From Lingula anatina (taxonomy: Eukaryota; Brachiopoda; Lingulata; Lingulida; Lingulidae), in contig NW_019774336.1 of assembly GCF_001039355.2 (NCBI RefSeq), positions 197,930 to 261,929 on the forward strand: 64,000 nucleotides of DNA, written 5' to 3'. Shown here piece by piece: positions 48,201-60,800 of this stretch. How positions within the stretch are numbered: the first letter of the stretch is position 1; each line of letters starts with the position of its first letter. The position numbers and the translations under genes were made by a program. The notes under the pieces were generated by a model, which was not told the DNA's origin, did no database searches, and saw only the letters and a list, made by a program, of their open reading frames with translations.

Positions 48201-51200
48201 TTAATAGTCCTCATCTCATTTCATCTTAAAATACTGTCAAGTCAATATGCAACTAATCAGAAATGTTTACAAACTGTTCACTTTCATCTGATAGTGATGA
48301 GTCAACATCCCATGCTACACAAAGTTAAATATAGTAATGCAATCTAAGGACAGCAATAAATCATTAAAATAGCATGCCACACTGCTACTGATATAAGAGA
48401 ATTACTATTTATCTGTTTAATTATTAACAAGATGCTGTCATTTCATTCTCCTAATGACTCGCATGTGGGTAAACAAACGTTCTATTTTTGTTTACTACCT
48501 TAACTTTGAGAATTACCCCCCCAAAAATTAATTAGAAAAAATGTGCTCAGTATTTACATCAGTTGCCCTATTTCACTTATTTTTTGCAGTGTCCTTTAAG
48601 GAACTAAGAGAAAGACCATCACCATGTTAGATTTTGCTGTCCCTTTATGCAGCAAGTAAGCAACATAGACTTTTCACCATTAATCACTTTTAGTCATGTA
48701 TGTATTATGACCATAAATATCTCACATCTGGTCAAAAGGAACCAGTGCCAGTACACACTACCAGAACAATAATAGACCAGAAACTTATGTTTCATAGGCA
48801 GGTTTGGTCTCATATCCTATCACATCCACTAAAGTTGGGCACAAGAAAGGTTGGTCTTACACAGATGTCTATTTTACGTTGGCCACCATTAATGTACCAC
48901 CAGAATACAAACTACAAGTATATTGTCCCCACAACCACTTCCTCTCCCAGCCTCTGCCACATACATATGTTAATTACTACTAATTCTCATAAACTAAAAG
49001 ACAAACATGAGCCTGGATTTTTGCGGAAAAAAATATTTATCATGGCAGTTATGCTTATCGACCTCGAATCCGGGACTACATGAAGAACTGAATTAAAAAT
49101 CACAGAACTCCACAATTTCTCAGTAAAAAGGTCTTGGCTGAAAAGACCTTTGTGTTACGTCATGTAGTCTCCACTGGAATGGGTCTGATTTTTATGGTCA
49201 CTTTGTGCACTTATGCTTACCTGGGCCTGATGCTCTCAAAAGCACTCAGCACTGTGGTGAGGTCTTCTTCTCCTTCTCCTTCATCTCCTCCCATGGGAAA
49301 GTGGCTCACTCCTGTAAGTATGTACACACAGTGTGCAGTAATAGCTACAACATAAGCAACTAATCTGAATATTAAATGAAACTTTCAAATTTGCATAAGA
49401 TAATTTTACAGAGCTGTTAAAGTGACCATTTTTCAATTTTGATGGCAAAAAAATTAATATATCACTTAATATTTTTGTAATAACTGGCTTCAGTAACACA
49501 TGCACGTACAAATGCATGCAGGCACACACAAGGATCAAGACAGTACTAAGTCTTTCAAATAACTCGGCTTTTGTGTCATGGTAAACGTTCACAATTCCTG
49601 AGGTGGACAATCGGTGCAAGAAGTTGGATATAAACACTTAGTGCTATATGTATGCTTTTTAAAGTGAACACCTGGTATACCTGACTGGGTGTCCTGCTGT
49701 TCAGAATCTGTAGTGTTCTGGTCTCCCTGCTTCAAGGTACGCTTTACCTGGTTCATTACTCTACGAGTTACTTTACGGGTCACTTCTGTAACCACTGCAT
49801 TCTTGAACTAAATCAAAAGAAGTAACACATTAACTCACTTTACCAACTTTTAATTTACAAATTGTGCTTTCTCATCGTTTTTTCACTCAAAATGAAACAG
49901 AGGAAAGCATCAAGGACTTTCATTTTCAATTTATCCAATATGACAAATTAACATATAGCAAGAAAAATTCACAACAACCCTCTTTCAACTTCATTTCAAA
50001 GCAGCACAGCAATTGAATCACGAGGTTTTCTTACCATTTTCATGTATCCATGGAACCAGGCTGGGGGTTGTTGGTCTCCTGGCTCCCCAGGGAAGAACCT
50101 AGGAGACCCAGGGGCCTGCAATAGCACTGAGCAAGTGGCATCTTCAGAGTCTGACTCAGAGGCTGTCATTGGTTTCTTGGCAGCTTTGGCAATCACACTG
50201 TCATCACAAATTTTTCCAACTTCTGCGGCTAAGCCATCATAGTGGTCCCGAAATTTGCGCTTTTTCTTACGAATCTGGAATTCAACAAAATAAATAAACT
50301 GCATTATGGGTCTTGAATTTGTTTTTGATTGATTTTGGAATCGCAAAATAAAACTGAGTAATTTTTTATGCTAATATTTCAAAACCTTTATTTTTCTGAT
50401 CAATTATAACCTACCCTGTCATGATTTAGGTCCATCTCCGTCTGAGTGCTGGATTCTTCCATCACTACGCTCTTTGCAGAACTAGCATAGAAAAAGGAAC
50501 ACAACATTAAAACACCTGGCTCTCATTGCACATATTATGAAACAATCCATGTTCTCTAACAATACTAAAAGTGATAAAAAAATTATCAAGTCTTAAAAAG
50601 AAGTCTTAAAGATATCTTTTTGTAAATAAAATAAACCAAAAATGAAAACACAAAGTTTCCCTTTGTGAGCTTCTAGGTTTGGGCAAGTTTGAATTTTTCT
50701 TTTTTGTGTGCGTTTTCACATTTTAAAAATTTTTTGTATAAGTACTTATTCACAAATCTAATAAACTTTTTTGAAAAAAAAAAAGACGCGATTGAAAATA
50801 TGTTTACTGATTTCAGTTTGGTAATTGAAAACAAGTTTTTATTTTCTATCGAACTATGGTTTTGGCTAAAAATGGTGTGCAAGAAAATAGCCCTTTTCTG
50901 AAAACTGGCCTCTAGCCCATCTGTTCTTATTTTACACAAAGAAAACCAGATACAAAAATATGCACACCTACATGATTTGTTGTTCCTAAATACTATAATT
51001 ACCTGCTGGCTTCTAAAGGTTCTTGGTCAGGTTGGATGGTCTGTTGAGAAGCTTTCTTTCCATCTTTAATAATTTCCATTTTCATCTGCAAGATGTCCTC
51101 TTCTTTCTGTGCCACCTTAATAAAACAAACACCAACTCTGTTATTGCTTCACTTTTTAAGAACTGAACAACAACTCTGATTTTCTTCATCCTTCATTTTT

Positions 51201-52628
51201 AAGCAAATAAATTTTCTTTGGTAACACTGCAGAATTCATCCTAGGAATTCATAACATAAATATTACAACTTTTTACAAGCGCTTAACCATATTGTTGTTA
51301 CTTTAGTTTACAAAAGATCTGCTAATGATAGATACCTTCAAGGCTTCGTGCAATTCCTCTTGACTGTCAATATGAACCTGAAATAATCAAATTTCTCCAA
51401 GTGATAATAACTTTCTTTGTGATGACACATGAGACAACAACTCCTCATCTTTGAAAATATATCAATCAATAAAATATGTCAATTTTTCAAAGATAAACTA
51501 TTCTGATACCATACTTTATCAGTTATCCAATGACAGAAGCACTATAGTTTTTAAACTGTTTTTATGTGTGACTAGAATATTTCACCTCTTCTTTCTCCTC
51601 ATCCAAGTAGGTTAACTTAATGGCATCATCTCCTGCTACATCATAATACTTTCTCAGCTAAAATGAAATAAAAAAGAGCAGTAAAATGTTAATTCTTATT
51701 TCAATTTTTTGGGTAAATAAACTATTCACATAGCTTGAATAACTGTATGCATACTACTTATTTCAGTGAAGCTGAATGTAAACATAAAAGCAATGTCTGT
51801 TGCTGGGCTTATAAGAAATCATCCCTTAAAAAATATATATAAACAGATTAGGCTTTTACAAACACTACCCCCAGATTTTTTTAGCACTAATACCCAGCAC
51901 TACCAGAGTGGATGAATGTTAGTGCTACGTATCACTTAGTTGGTGCTAAATAATTGTACGGTGTGTTGGTTAATTTGTGGATTTTGTGGTTAATATGGGC
52001 ATTAGTGCTAAAAGACATGTAGTGTTAGTAAACGACTTATCCGTTTATAAGGCTTGGAATTTCAATCAAATAGTTCCCTTGTTCAATCTTATTTACTGTA
52101 TGTTGAAACTTTAAGAATATTCCAATATCATGACATATATGAAGAACGAAAACCTGTGAGTGTTATTTTTTCGAAAGCTATCGAGGTCCTCTTTTCCAAG
52201 ATCATTGCCCGAGCCCAAGTTTGATTCTAGAGCCTTTGCTCTTAAGCTTCACTCTACAACGTTCTTTTAAATAATAATAATTAATATTATTATGACACAA
52301 AACTTCATGACAAAAGTAAAATCTATACTGGCCAATTTACAACTACGTTGAAAGAAAACTGAAACGATCGGTCCCTTTAACTAACCGAGACATTGTTGAC
52401 GCCATCATGACATGACCTTTTTTCGACATTGCAGATCTAACGATTGTAACAGCCAGCCATCAGATCAAGTTAAGACAAAACGGAGTGAAATATGCAAACC
52501 TCGTCCCGAATTTCGTCCAATTTAACACTATATCGATGAGGAAATATCTTCGGAAATTCGCAAAATTGAGCCTCAGGTGGAAGCCCTACTCTTGTTACGT
52601 TTACTACGAAACCTCCAAACTCTTCCAT
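42268..52628 (-). CDS. NBR1: NBR1 selective autophagy receptor
   Basis: Minus-strand exons: 52500-52628, 51586-51657, 51336-51377, 51003-51115, 50415-50481, 50035-50274, 49681-49807, 49221-49311, 47901-48077, then one of two equivalent exon sets (47448-47577, 47121-47235, 46796-46932, 46380-46566, or 45727-45856, 45400-45514, 45082-45218, 44666-44852), then 44065-44211, 43407-43932, 42812-42935, 42268-42651. Using one set gives 935 residues (human 966). Domains: PB1 (YLDEEKEEVHIDSQEELHEA), a basic coiled coil (AKRLEKFKQKELRRLQKRKR), the NBR1-type four-tryptophan domain (PGTKFVKKWKVKNTGNGSW, YQSHWRLQHDGVRFG, RVWCSI), an LC3-interacting segment (DDFYMVPLPACFD), a Ser/Glu-rich region, an amphipathic helix, aromatic heptads and UBA (MDQLINMGFGNRAQNQYLL). 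It links ubiquitinated cargo to Atg8 proteins. No ZZ finger was found. Exon 42812 has an alternative in-frame donor at 42782. Confidence 0.92.
42433..42624 (-). repeat. 21-bp coding minisatellite in NBR1 (aromatic-TPP heptads)
   Basis: Within the last NBR1 exon, ten aromatic residues (W, F, seven Y, W) fall exactly every seven residues, each followed by T or S and a Pro pair (unit YTPPQND). The DNA shows a 21-bp period (gtcattctgtgggggagtgta on the plus strand). It ends directly before the UBA domain. Confidence 0.9.
43179..43379. repeat. ~200-bp element with imperfect terminal inverted repeats
   Basis: The ends attcccagagattagatcgatc and gatagatcgatctaaaacta followed by tgggaat pair imperfectly. 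The interior is non-coding and less AT-rich. It lies in an NBR1 intron, 28 bp from the next exon boundary. A target-site duplication is not evident. Confidence 0.5.
44564..46276. repeat. NBR1 duplicated segment, copy A
   Basis: About 1713 bp nearly identical to 46278-47998. It holds four complete exons and a fifth cut short at the N at 46277. Differences from copy B are scattered substitutions and small indels, for example an extra 15 bp near 45315 and a divergent 20-30 bp patch near 45227. Confidence 0.95.
46277..46277. other. Single N marking a join between the two copies
   Basis: The base lies exactly where copy A stops mid-exon (after gttcaacacg) and copy B begins (gggaatggtggg). This is best read as an assembly join, not biology. 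Other single Ns are at 25240, 39493 and 53941. Confidence 0.9.
46278..47998. repeat. NBR1 duplicated segment, copy B
   Basis: About 1721 bp. Unlike copy A its right end continues uninterrupted through the coiled-coil exon (to 48077), so it is contiguous with the 5' part of NBR1. One amino-acid difference: the exon ending at 47121 reads EIP where copy A (45400) reads ETP. Confidence 0.95.
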
Positions 52629-54880
52629 GTTTTCACTCAGTATCACTTGAACTGCGTCAGAATGTCATCATACATAGCATGCGATGACTACGAAGCAGCA
52701 AGATGTACAGTCAGCAAAACTGCGAAAATTGTTTGCAAACAAAGATGGCGATGGACAATGACGTCAAAGTTATTGACAAATCTATTTATAGGTTATGATG
52801 GCTCCAAGACAAGCTAGTATTGCATAAGATATCATTTCTCTGACATTGATACTGCGATATTCTACGTATTTTTACACTAATTTTTTTAATGTAGATATTC
52901 TGCTGCATGCAAGTGTTTGAAAACTTTAACGTTTAAACGGCAACATGCATCTTGCTGAGTAACTTTGCGTGCCGTGAAGTGCTGCGATCTATTGGCAGGA
53001 AAAAAGACTAAAGCTAGAATTACCGAATTACTGTTACAAACTACTATGGTTGCTTTGTTTGAAAACTACATTATTTCCGTACTTTTCATTTAAATAAGGC
53101 GTCTTTCATCAAGTTTTGGACGATGGTAGGGCAAATCAATAAATAAAACGCGAAACAAAATTCTATAGACTTTGCTAATCTTGTAGTGGACGAAGCATTA
53201 AAATTTCATTCATAAAAATACAACTTCAAAAACACTTCGTTTTAACTTACGTGTACTGTCCCTTTTTACCTTTTCTTCGTTTTGTTATCGGTCACTTTAG
53301 GCGTCATATGACATCACTTTTATCACCGTAAAAAAACATGCAGGTGCAAAATATCAAAAGAATAAACATCTTTTTTAGTGAGATCATTTATTACAGATAT
53401 GTCCTGATCACTTTTGCTCACAACAAAGCATCTCCTGCTGCCTCTGGCAACACAACAGCAAGAGAGCAAAACATCAAGACACTGAAAACATTCCCATCAT
53501 CATCATTCCTACCACCTTTGTAAAAAGTCTTGGGGAAAATCATGAATTTAATTCGTTCAGTGAAACATGCCATGCTGATCATGTAAAATACAAATCGTCA
53601 ATTGATATAAAAAACAAATTGTGATGTATTATACCACCACCATTGCTCCAATATATATCAATAATTACTTAAATTTTAACAATAATCTTTTTTTAACAAA
53701 CTGGAGATGTGACTTAAGGATTTTCCTTCACTCTCAAAAAGCACCCAATCAAAAAATCAAAACTCATCACACTAATCACAGAAGCTACAAGATATCTACT
53801 GCTATCAAAAACAACTTGCACTCCCTAAATTATCTAACCTCTATCAAAAATTTGTATAAACAACTGTCATGTTCAAATTATCAAAACAATCAGATCTAAA
53901 ACATGAAACTGAATTGGAAATAACAACAAGGCAGCAAAGCNAAATGGTTTGAATGTGGCTTAACCAACTTTCAGATATTTTAAAATTCAAAGTGTCAGTT
54001 ACATCAAGGTTGAGAGATTTATTGAAATTGTTGTACGGTCTCAATGTAAAACATTCTTACATGGGTGCTGCTGTACAATTGCAACATGTTTGTGTGTGAC
54101 ATTTATAGCCAAAAGATATCAACAGAAATATGTACAAAATATATCTATATACTATAACAAAATGATAACCATGGTTATAGGAAAGCTTCGTGCCTTCTTC
54201 TCAACTAGGAACCCAACTACAGATATAAACGTAGGTTTAAGTTTCCTGCTAGAAATGATAACACCGCCCCATTTTCTGGACAGCAAAAAAATAACATCAG
54301 TCCAATACTCTTTATTATATTGCACACTTCATTCATCTCACTTCAGGTGAAACGACATCCCTCATGAGAAGCAAACATTACTGAATCAAAGTCCAATTCT
54401 TAATACTCTCATAAATTACCCAAAAAGAAAAGAATATATCTCCTTTATTATGCTTAGCACAACTAAAGGGTCTATTCAGCTTTAAGCAATTATCACACGT
54501 GCTAAAATATTACATATTTGTTAACCAAGCATCTAGCTTTGTCAGGCCCATTAATAGTCATTTAGCACCAGCTACAGTAAATCTAAGTTGTGTCACATAC
54601 TTTAAACTGTAAAGAAGGCCATGGCTTTCTGGTCTTTCCTTGTAATAGAACCAGCTATATCATGGGGAAAGAGGTTTTGTCAGTGCCCAACAGTGCAGTA
54701 GCTGCATTAGAGCTCGATTTATATCAATTCACAACCATTCAACTTGATATTAGTAGAAAAAGAAAAATAAGCACTCTGGTTATCTCTGTGACATTCATTT
54801 AGCATAAATAAGCAGTGTTTGGCTAAAAACTGTATCTACATCTACTGGCTAAAGCAATGAAGCTTAGCATGGAGTAGACT
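52629..54880. other. NBR1 upstream region and ZFAND4 3'UTR
   Basis: The right part likely contains the ZFAND4 3'UTR: minus-strand AATAAA occurs near 54309 and 54444. The NBR1 promoter should lie in the first few hundred bases. There is an N at 53941. No additional coding region recognised. Confidence 0.5.
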
Positions 54881-57800
54881 TTAAATTTTGGGTAACTTTG
54901 GAGCACTAACAACTGGGTTGCTTTGCTCCAGCAACTTTCGCCCCTCTGTCTTGTAGTCAAAGGTGCAGTCATGGGCCTCCGCATAGCGATGAATAGAACA
55001 AAAGTTGTTGCCACACCTGGAAGAGAAACAAATGTCATTAAATAACAGGCATATTACTTTCTCATCATCAGAACCAAAACTAGTTTCTACACAAAGAATA
55101 CGAAAATAAAGAAATTAACACATCAGGGTGAACAACCAGACACCTACACATGGTCCATTTCACCTTCAATATTACATAAAATTGTGCACTGTTGCTTTGG
55201 AGTGAAGAAAATATCTCTAGTCAAAATTCTTTAAAGTATCACATCATACTAGAAATATGCTGACATTAGAAGAAAGTTGCTCTGATGCAGTTTTATTGTT
55301 TCAAATATTACTTTACAACTTTCTAAAGCTATCCAAACTCTCCCTCTGTTTTCACTTGCCAGGTGCAGGCTTAAGCCCACCTGTCACACCTTACCTGCAT
55401 GGATAGCTGGTTGCTAGGCCAGTTTTCTTGGCACACATGAAGCATCTTTTGCTGACTTTTTTCTTGGACTTCACTGGAGGGAGCCTGGTGGTGGGGGACA
55501 GACGCTCTCCGTTGGCAGAGTACTTTTGCTGAAGGCGAGCAGACTGGAATGATAACATTTGTTGTTGAAATAAAGCCGATTTGTTAAAATCTGGGTAAGT
55601 CAGCAGAGTTTAGAAATATTCCTCAATAAGTGATATGTACTCTTGCACTGACAGTATTTATTTTCTCAGAGAGTTAAGAAGTCAAAGACCTCTGCAGTAA
55701 TAGAAATTATCTCTGCCAATTTTAGTGCGTATTTTTAAGGATTAAAAAAACTACAGATTTGTTCAGTTAAGGGGAAATATGTACATTGCCTTACCACTAA
55801 TCTTCCCCCTTCTGGAGTGAGAACTCTGCCCTCTTTGCCATAGGCTGATGTGCGAGGTTTGGTGGGGCTGTGGACAAAGTTACTGATCCGTGAGGAGCCC
55901 AGCCTTTCAAGTGAAGCCTGGCGCAGTAACCCTGACATTGCTCTTGCCTCAGAGCTGCTTAAGCTCTCTAAAGTAAACTCCTTTTTCCTCTCATGGCTAG
56001 GGTGCCTGGAGGTAGTGGTAGGGCGGCCTAAGCTTTCCTTAAAATTGTCCAGAGTAAATTTCTCCTTACTGCGAGAAGATGTGGTAGGTCGTCCCAAGCT
56101 ATCAAAAAGGTCATGACTTGAAAAGTCTTTGCTCCAAGTCCTCTCCCTGTGTTTGGCAGGACCAGGAGTTCGTAAGATTCCTTCAGGCTGTCCAGCGTGA
56201 TTTCTTTCTTCCTGGAAGAAGTAATAGGTCTGGCAGCACCACTATCCTTTAGAGCAGCATCAAAACTGGTGTAATCCTGCACATGCGTTGATGTTGAAGC
56301 CACAGAGGACACAGCTGCTGACCCAGCAGCAGCAGCGCTCCCTGCCTGTTCACTATCCAAAGTGTCTATGGCGTAATGTGGCTTCCGTTGCACCACTTTC
56401 TGGTGCCTCCCGTTCCCAGATCCTGGGCGCGATATGCTCAGGTCCTCCTTTACACTGGACAAGGAGCGCTTTAATTTGGCACTACTTTCTACACTGTCTA
56501 ACCTATGGAGCCTGTTGGCTGACATAGGTTCACTACCACTCAAGGAGGAGGTGCTTGCCTCTCTCATTGTCATGCTTAACTCCGGCCCCAGGGTGGCAGG
56601 TAAAAAACCTAAGTCTTCCCCTGGGACAGAGTACCCAACAGGAGGGAGGCACATATTTTTATTAAGAGAAGAGTTCAAGTTGAAGGAGTTGTTGATGATC
56701 TGTCCCTTGCTGCTGCTTCTCCCAGCACTTGTCAGGCGGCGTACCTTGCTGCGACTTCCTGGGCGCCCAGAAGAAGGAGGCCTCGGAACCAGTTTTTTCT
56801 TAGGCTGTTATCAGAAAGAAAAAACAACATTATCTATAAACTGACTAAATATATAGGAATTATTTTCTATAAATCATGCGTTCAACAAGACTATAAGGTT
56901 CAATAGACATTTTTATTTAACTTTTGAAAATGCTGCTTATTAACAGTGGTACAAGAACCGAAATGTACTTATTTATCAGATGAATTATGCACAAAAATAT
57001 ACATCATATGGTATTTTGTAGAACACTTTAATATTGTTCTTGCTACATAAAAACAGGCTCGGCCATTTTTGTATTAATTTGTATTTAAGGTTTTGTAGAA
57101 AAACATATTTTGCTTTTGAATGTAAATAGTCAATGTCCATTTTTGCTAGTCATGTAACTCTTTGACCGTATCCTACACAAAACCTGCTTTATTATTATTT
57201 TTCCTCATTGTCATTACTGTTTCCACAACCACACATGCCCTAATCAATAGCACAGATCAATACAGGGATAAACCAGACTTCTTTGTTCCTCCAGACCACA
57301 GTCAATAAACAGCTGGGAGCACCCACGCCTCAACACATGGTGAAAGTCAATCTCATTGGGAACAAGAATCAGGTTAGGGATCAATTAATGGATTAATTAT
57401 CTCTATTAATCTAAGGACATGATATCAAGGGAGCAGCTGGCATCAGGGGGGTCTCTCTCAGTGTCAAAATAGCCCGTAATGGCCAATATGCTGCAGCCTT
57501 CTGCCAACACAATAGATTTCTATATGCATGATTAGCTTCCCCCATTGCAGAAGGTTATGAAAATAAACAGCCTGTAAGTGGGGTGTCAGCTTGTCATCAC
57601 CTTGGTTACGAACAAAATAAAGGGGATTATGTAATAATAGAGAGGGTTGTGAACTGCAATCCTGGTGTAGTTAACTGTTCACATTCACGCTCACAGTGCC
57701 ACGGTCTACAACAGATGAGACCACGAGGTTGACAAAAGGTCTGTTACTACCAGCATTGAATGTAATCTGAGTGCCTGGGAAATAACAGGCACTTGGTTAC

Positions 57801-60800
57801 AGCATGAGTTAGTTATTTCCCCATTATCCTATTACTTGTAACAGTGATATATCATGAAAGTCTTTCTACATTTGCTTGTATTTACCAGCTTGATCCGTGG
57901 TTGCCAGGCAGCGGATTAAGTCAGTAACTTAGCAACTTCGTTATTATGTCAATTTCCAAATACAAAATATTGCATTTACATTAATCATTAGGTTTGTTGT
58001 AATAAATGTTATGAACATTATCTTCAAAGTTAGTGATAAATTTCTTCCTGCATCTATTCTACATGATTATATAATCAATAAAATTATATTTGTACATAAC
58101 ATTTGTGATGCCTTTACTGCTAGAGTAGAAAGTTCTATAGAATAGCCTGCTTTTCAATTTTGTTGCTACCACTCAATAGGAATTTTTTTATTTTGAGGAA
58201 ATCATTTATGGCTTAAAAATGCAGGTTCTTTAAAATTCACATTTTACCCCCATTGAAAAGATCCGAGCCATTACTGTAAATAACTTTTAAAAATTGCCAT
58301 TCCACTTAAAATGCCATTCTCATGCTTTTTTTAAGAAAAAATAACTCTACTAACGCACCTTTTTTGTAAGGCTCATGTTCTCCATCTTAGATCTGAGCAC
58401 CTGCATCTTCTCCTTGGTGGCTTCATTTTCCTCCAGTTTCTCCTGTGAGGGCGCCTCTTCCACCTCCTCCTCCTCCTCATAGACATTACACACAGACCCA
58501 CCACTGGAATCACATTAAAAGTGTTATTATTATACAACACTCACAACAGAAAAAATTGACAAAGAAAAATCATTATATGGGGTTAATAAAATAATTAAAC
58601 CTAAATCTACAAAAGATTTGCAGATTTTTTATCCTTCAAAAATCCTGTCTACATTTGGAGGCAATCACATCAAGTTTTAGGCATAAGATACTTTCAGCTC
58701 CTCACGTCACCAAACTTGTCATGGTTTCTTAGAAATGCATGAAGAACATAACCTTATCTAATATTTTCAATCAAACCTTTTGATAAATGGTATGCCCCCA
58801 GTAGGGAGGAAATCTTTAAAGAAAAGTATGATTTCAGACTTTTGCTGATACAATAATGAATTTAAATCACACCTTCTCAAGAGAAATTTGAGATGCCATT
58901 TTGTTCTTCGCCTCCTAAACAAGACTGTTATGCGCACTACAGCTACTCCAGTGACTGGGACAACATTTAACCCAAATTTTGCTTATAACAGTGCACAGGG
59001 ATAATATAACCTTAGCTTATTTTAAATCCATATTTCACAAGCATTTACATAAACTAAACTTATTTTGAGTCCAGTGCTACACCTTAACTCTAACATATAA
59101 AATAGTTGTCTTAAGTAATTACCCTACAAGAGACTTTTTATTCATATTGTCCAGGACTCAGTGATAGAGGCCACTAAATCTCACCTCAATGATTCTGACA
59201 GAGGAGTCAGGGTCCCGTCCCCTCTGTCCACCACCCTGAAGAAATTGAGTTGGTCACCTTCGCGGAAGACTAGCAAGGTCACTTGTTTGTTGCCAGGGAG
59301 CTTCTCCCAGATCTCTTCACGATTTGCCTCCATGTATTCTGCCATTTCCCTGAGAGCAGGATCCTCCATTGGAACTGAACAAAAGAGGGCAGCACCATGT
59401 TAGAGAGATAAGCATTCTTAAGATTAAAGAAACATTTGTTCTATCTTATATGTTTTACATGGACAATTATGCTAAGAATGATATATTGCTGTATTTTTAT
59501 TTTAATTGAAAAGAATCTGATGTTATTTTGTCAAGGTCATTTTATTTCTAACATTTTTTTATTGTAAGAGAATGATTGAAAGATTCTTCCAAGTATATTT
59601 CTTCCACCAAAAGTTCGTCTTATATCATGTTGTCTCATGGCTAAAGAGTTGCACCGATTAAAAACATACAGCACACCAATCATATCATACTTTCCCATGT
59701 CACCAAGCTTCATTTTATGTTATTGTTGCAAACAATCATATTTTCTTTTCCCCCCTCACACTCAATATCCTTTTGTGTGTTTCACATAAGGCGAAAGTCA
59801 CTTTAAAAGGACATTAGTTAACAATGCAGAAAGACATAGAATATTCTCCCAATGTAAACCTAAGCCTGTTTTTATACTATTGTAGTACCCATAATACTGA
59901 GGTCAACTAAACACAGTAACAATTTCTATAAAAGTGGGTTAGTTTTCTGTAAGGGCCAACACCAGGACAATGTAATGTTTGATGTTATGAACATAAAGAT
60001 ATATGGTATAATGTCCCTTTCATACAATGTAACAAAGCCCTAGCTACAGTTTCTAGGCCCAAAGCCAGAAGGTACACATGTACAGCCAAGGTGTTTCCTT
60101 TATTAACACTTGCATCTTTTTAGACTTAATTTTAGGGTAAAAAATCCAACAATTGCTGGAAGTTGCCCCTTCATTAACAAGGCACACCAAGGTGTTATGT
60201 GCATTGTATTCCTCTGAAGTACACAGTAAACTGCTAAAAAAAATCATTTCTGCAATTTTGCATGCCAGAGTGTGACAATGTATATGTAGTTAAGTGCATG
60301 TCATCTGTTAGTGACACAATGTTATGTGATGGCATACAACTTCAATGACTATGCAATAACATATATATAAAAAATATGGCGTTGAAATGTGTCAGTGCTT
60401 TGGGACAGACTGGTGCTGGTTTTTGTGAAGTTCAAACCATCGCAACGGATAATCCCATGTTTACTGTTTCATAAGACAGAGAAAGTATTTTACATGACTT
60501 AATTCTGTGTAACACAGTCTCATAAATGCAGTAATTAATTAATTAATATAACCAATCACACCATAATCATGATTAGTATAAATTTTCCATAAGTACAGAT
60601 ACTATTAGTGCTTCCTTACCCCTTCGAGTATTGATAGGCCCCCCTCTCATTGCTAGGACCAGTTTCAATGTTGCACCATCGTGAATACTGTAGTCATGAA
60701 GGCAGTAATCATCCTCTAGCTCCACAGATTGCCAAATCAAGTGCTGCTGGGATATCGGGATGCCTGTAATACAATACAAATCATATTATGCGTTACATAT

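Noticed and set aside
48700-49083. 127-codon plus-strand ORF inside an NBR1 intron
   Set aside because: No recognisable domain and opposite strand to NBR1. I considered a retroelement fragment, but no reverse transcriptase or gag motif is visible.
54881-56804. ZFAND4 as a pseudogene
   Set aside because: A single missing base is the only defect; the AN1 ligands, splice sites and C-terminus are intact.
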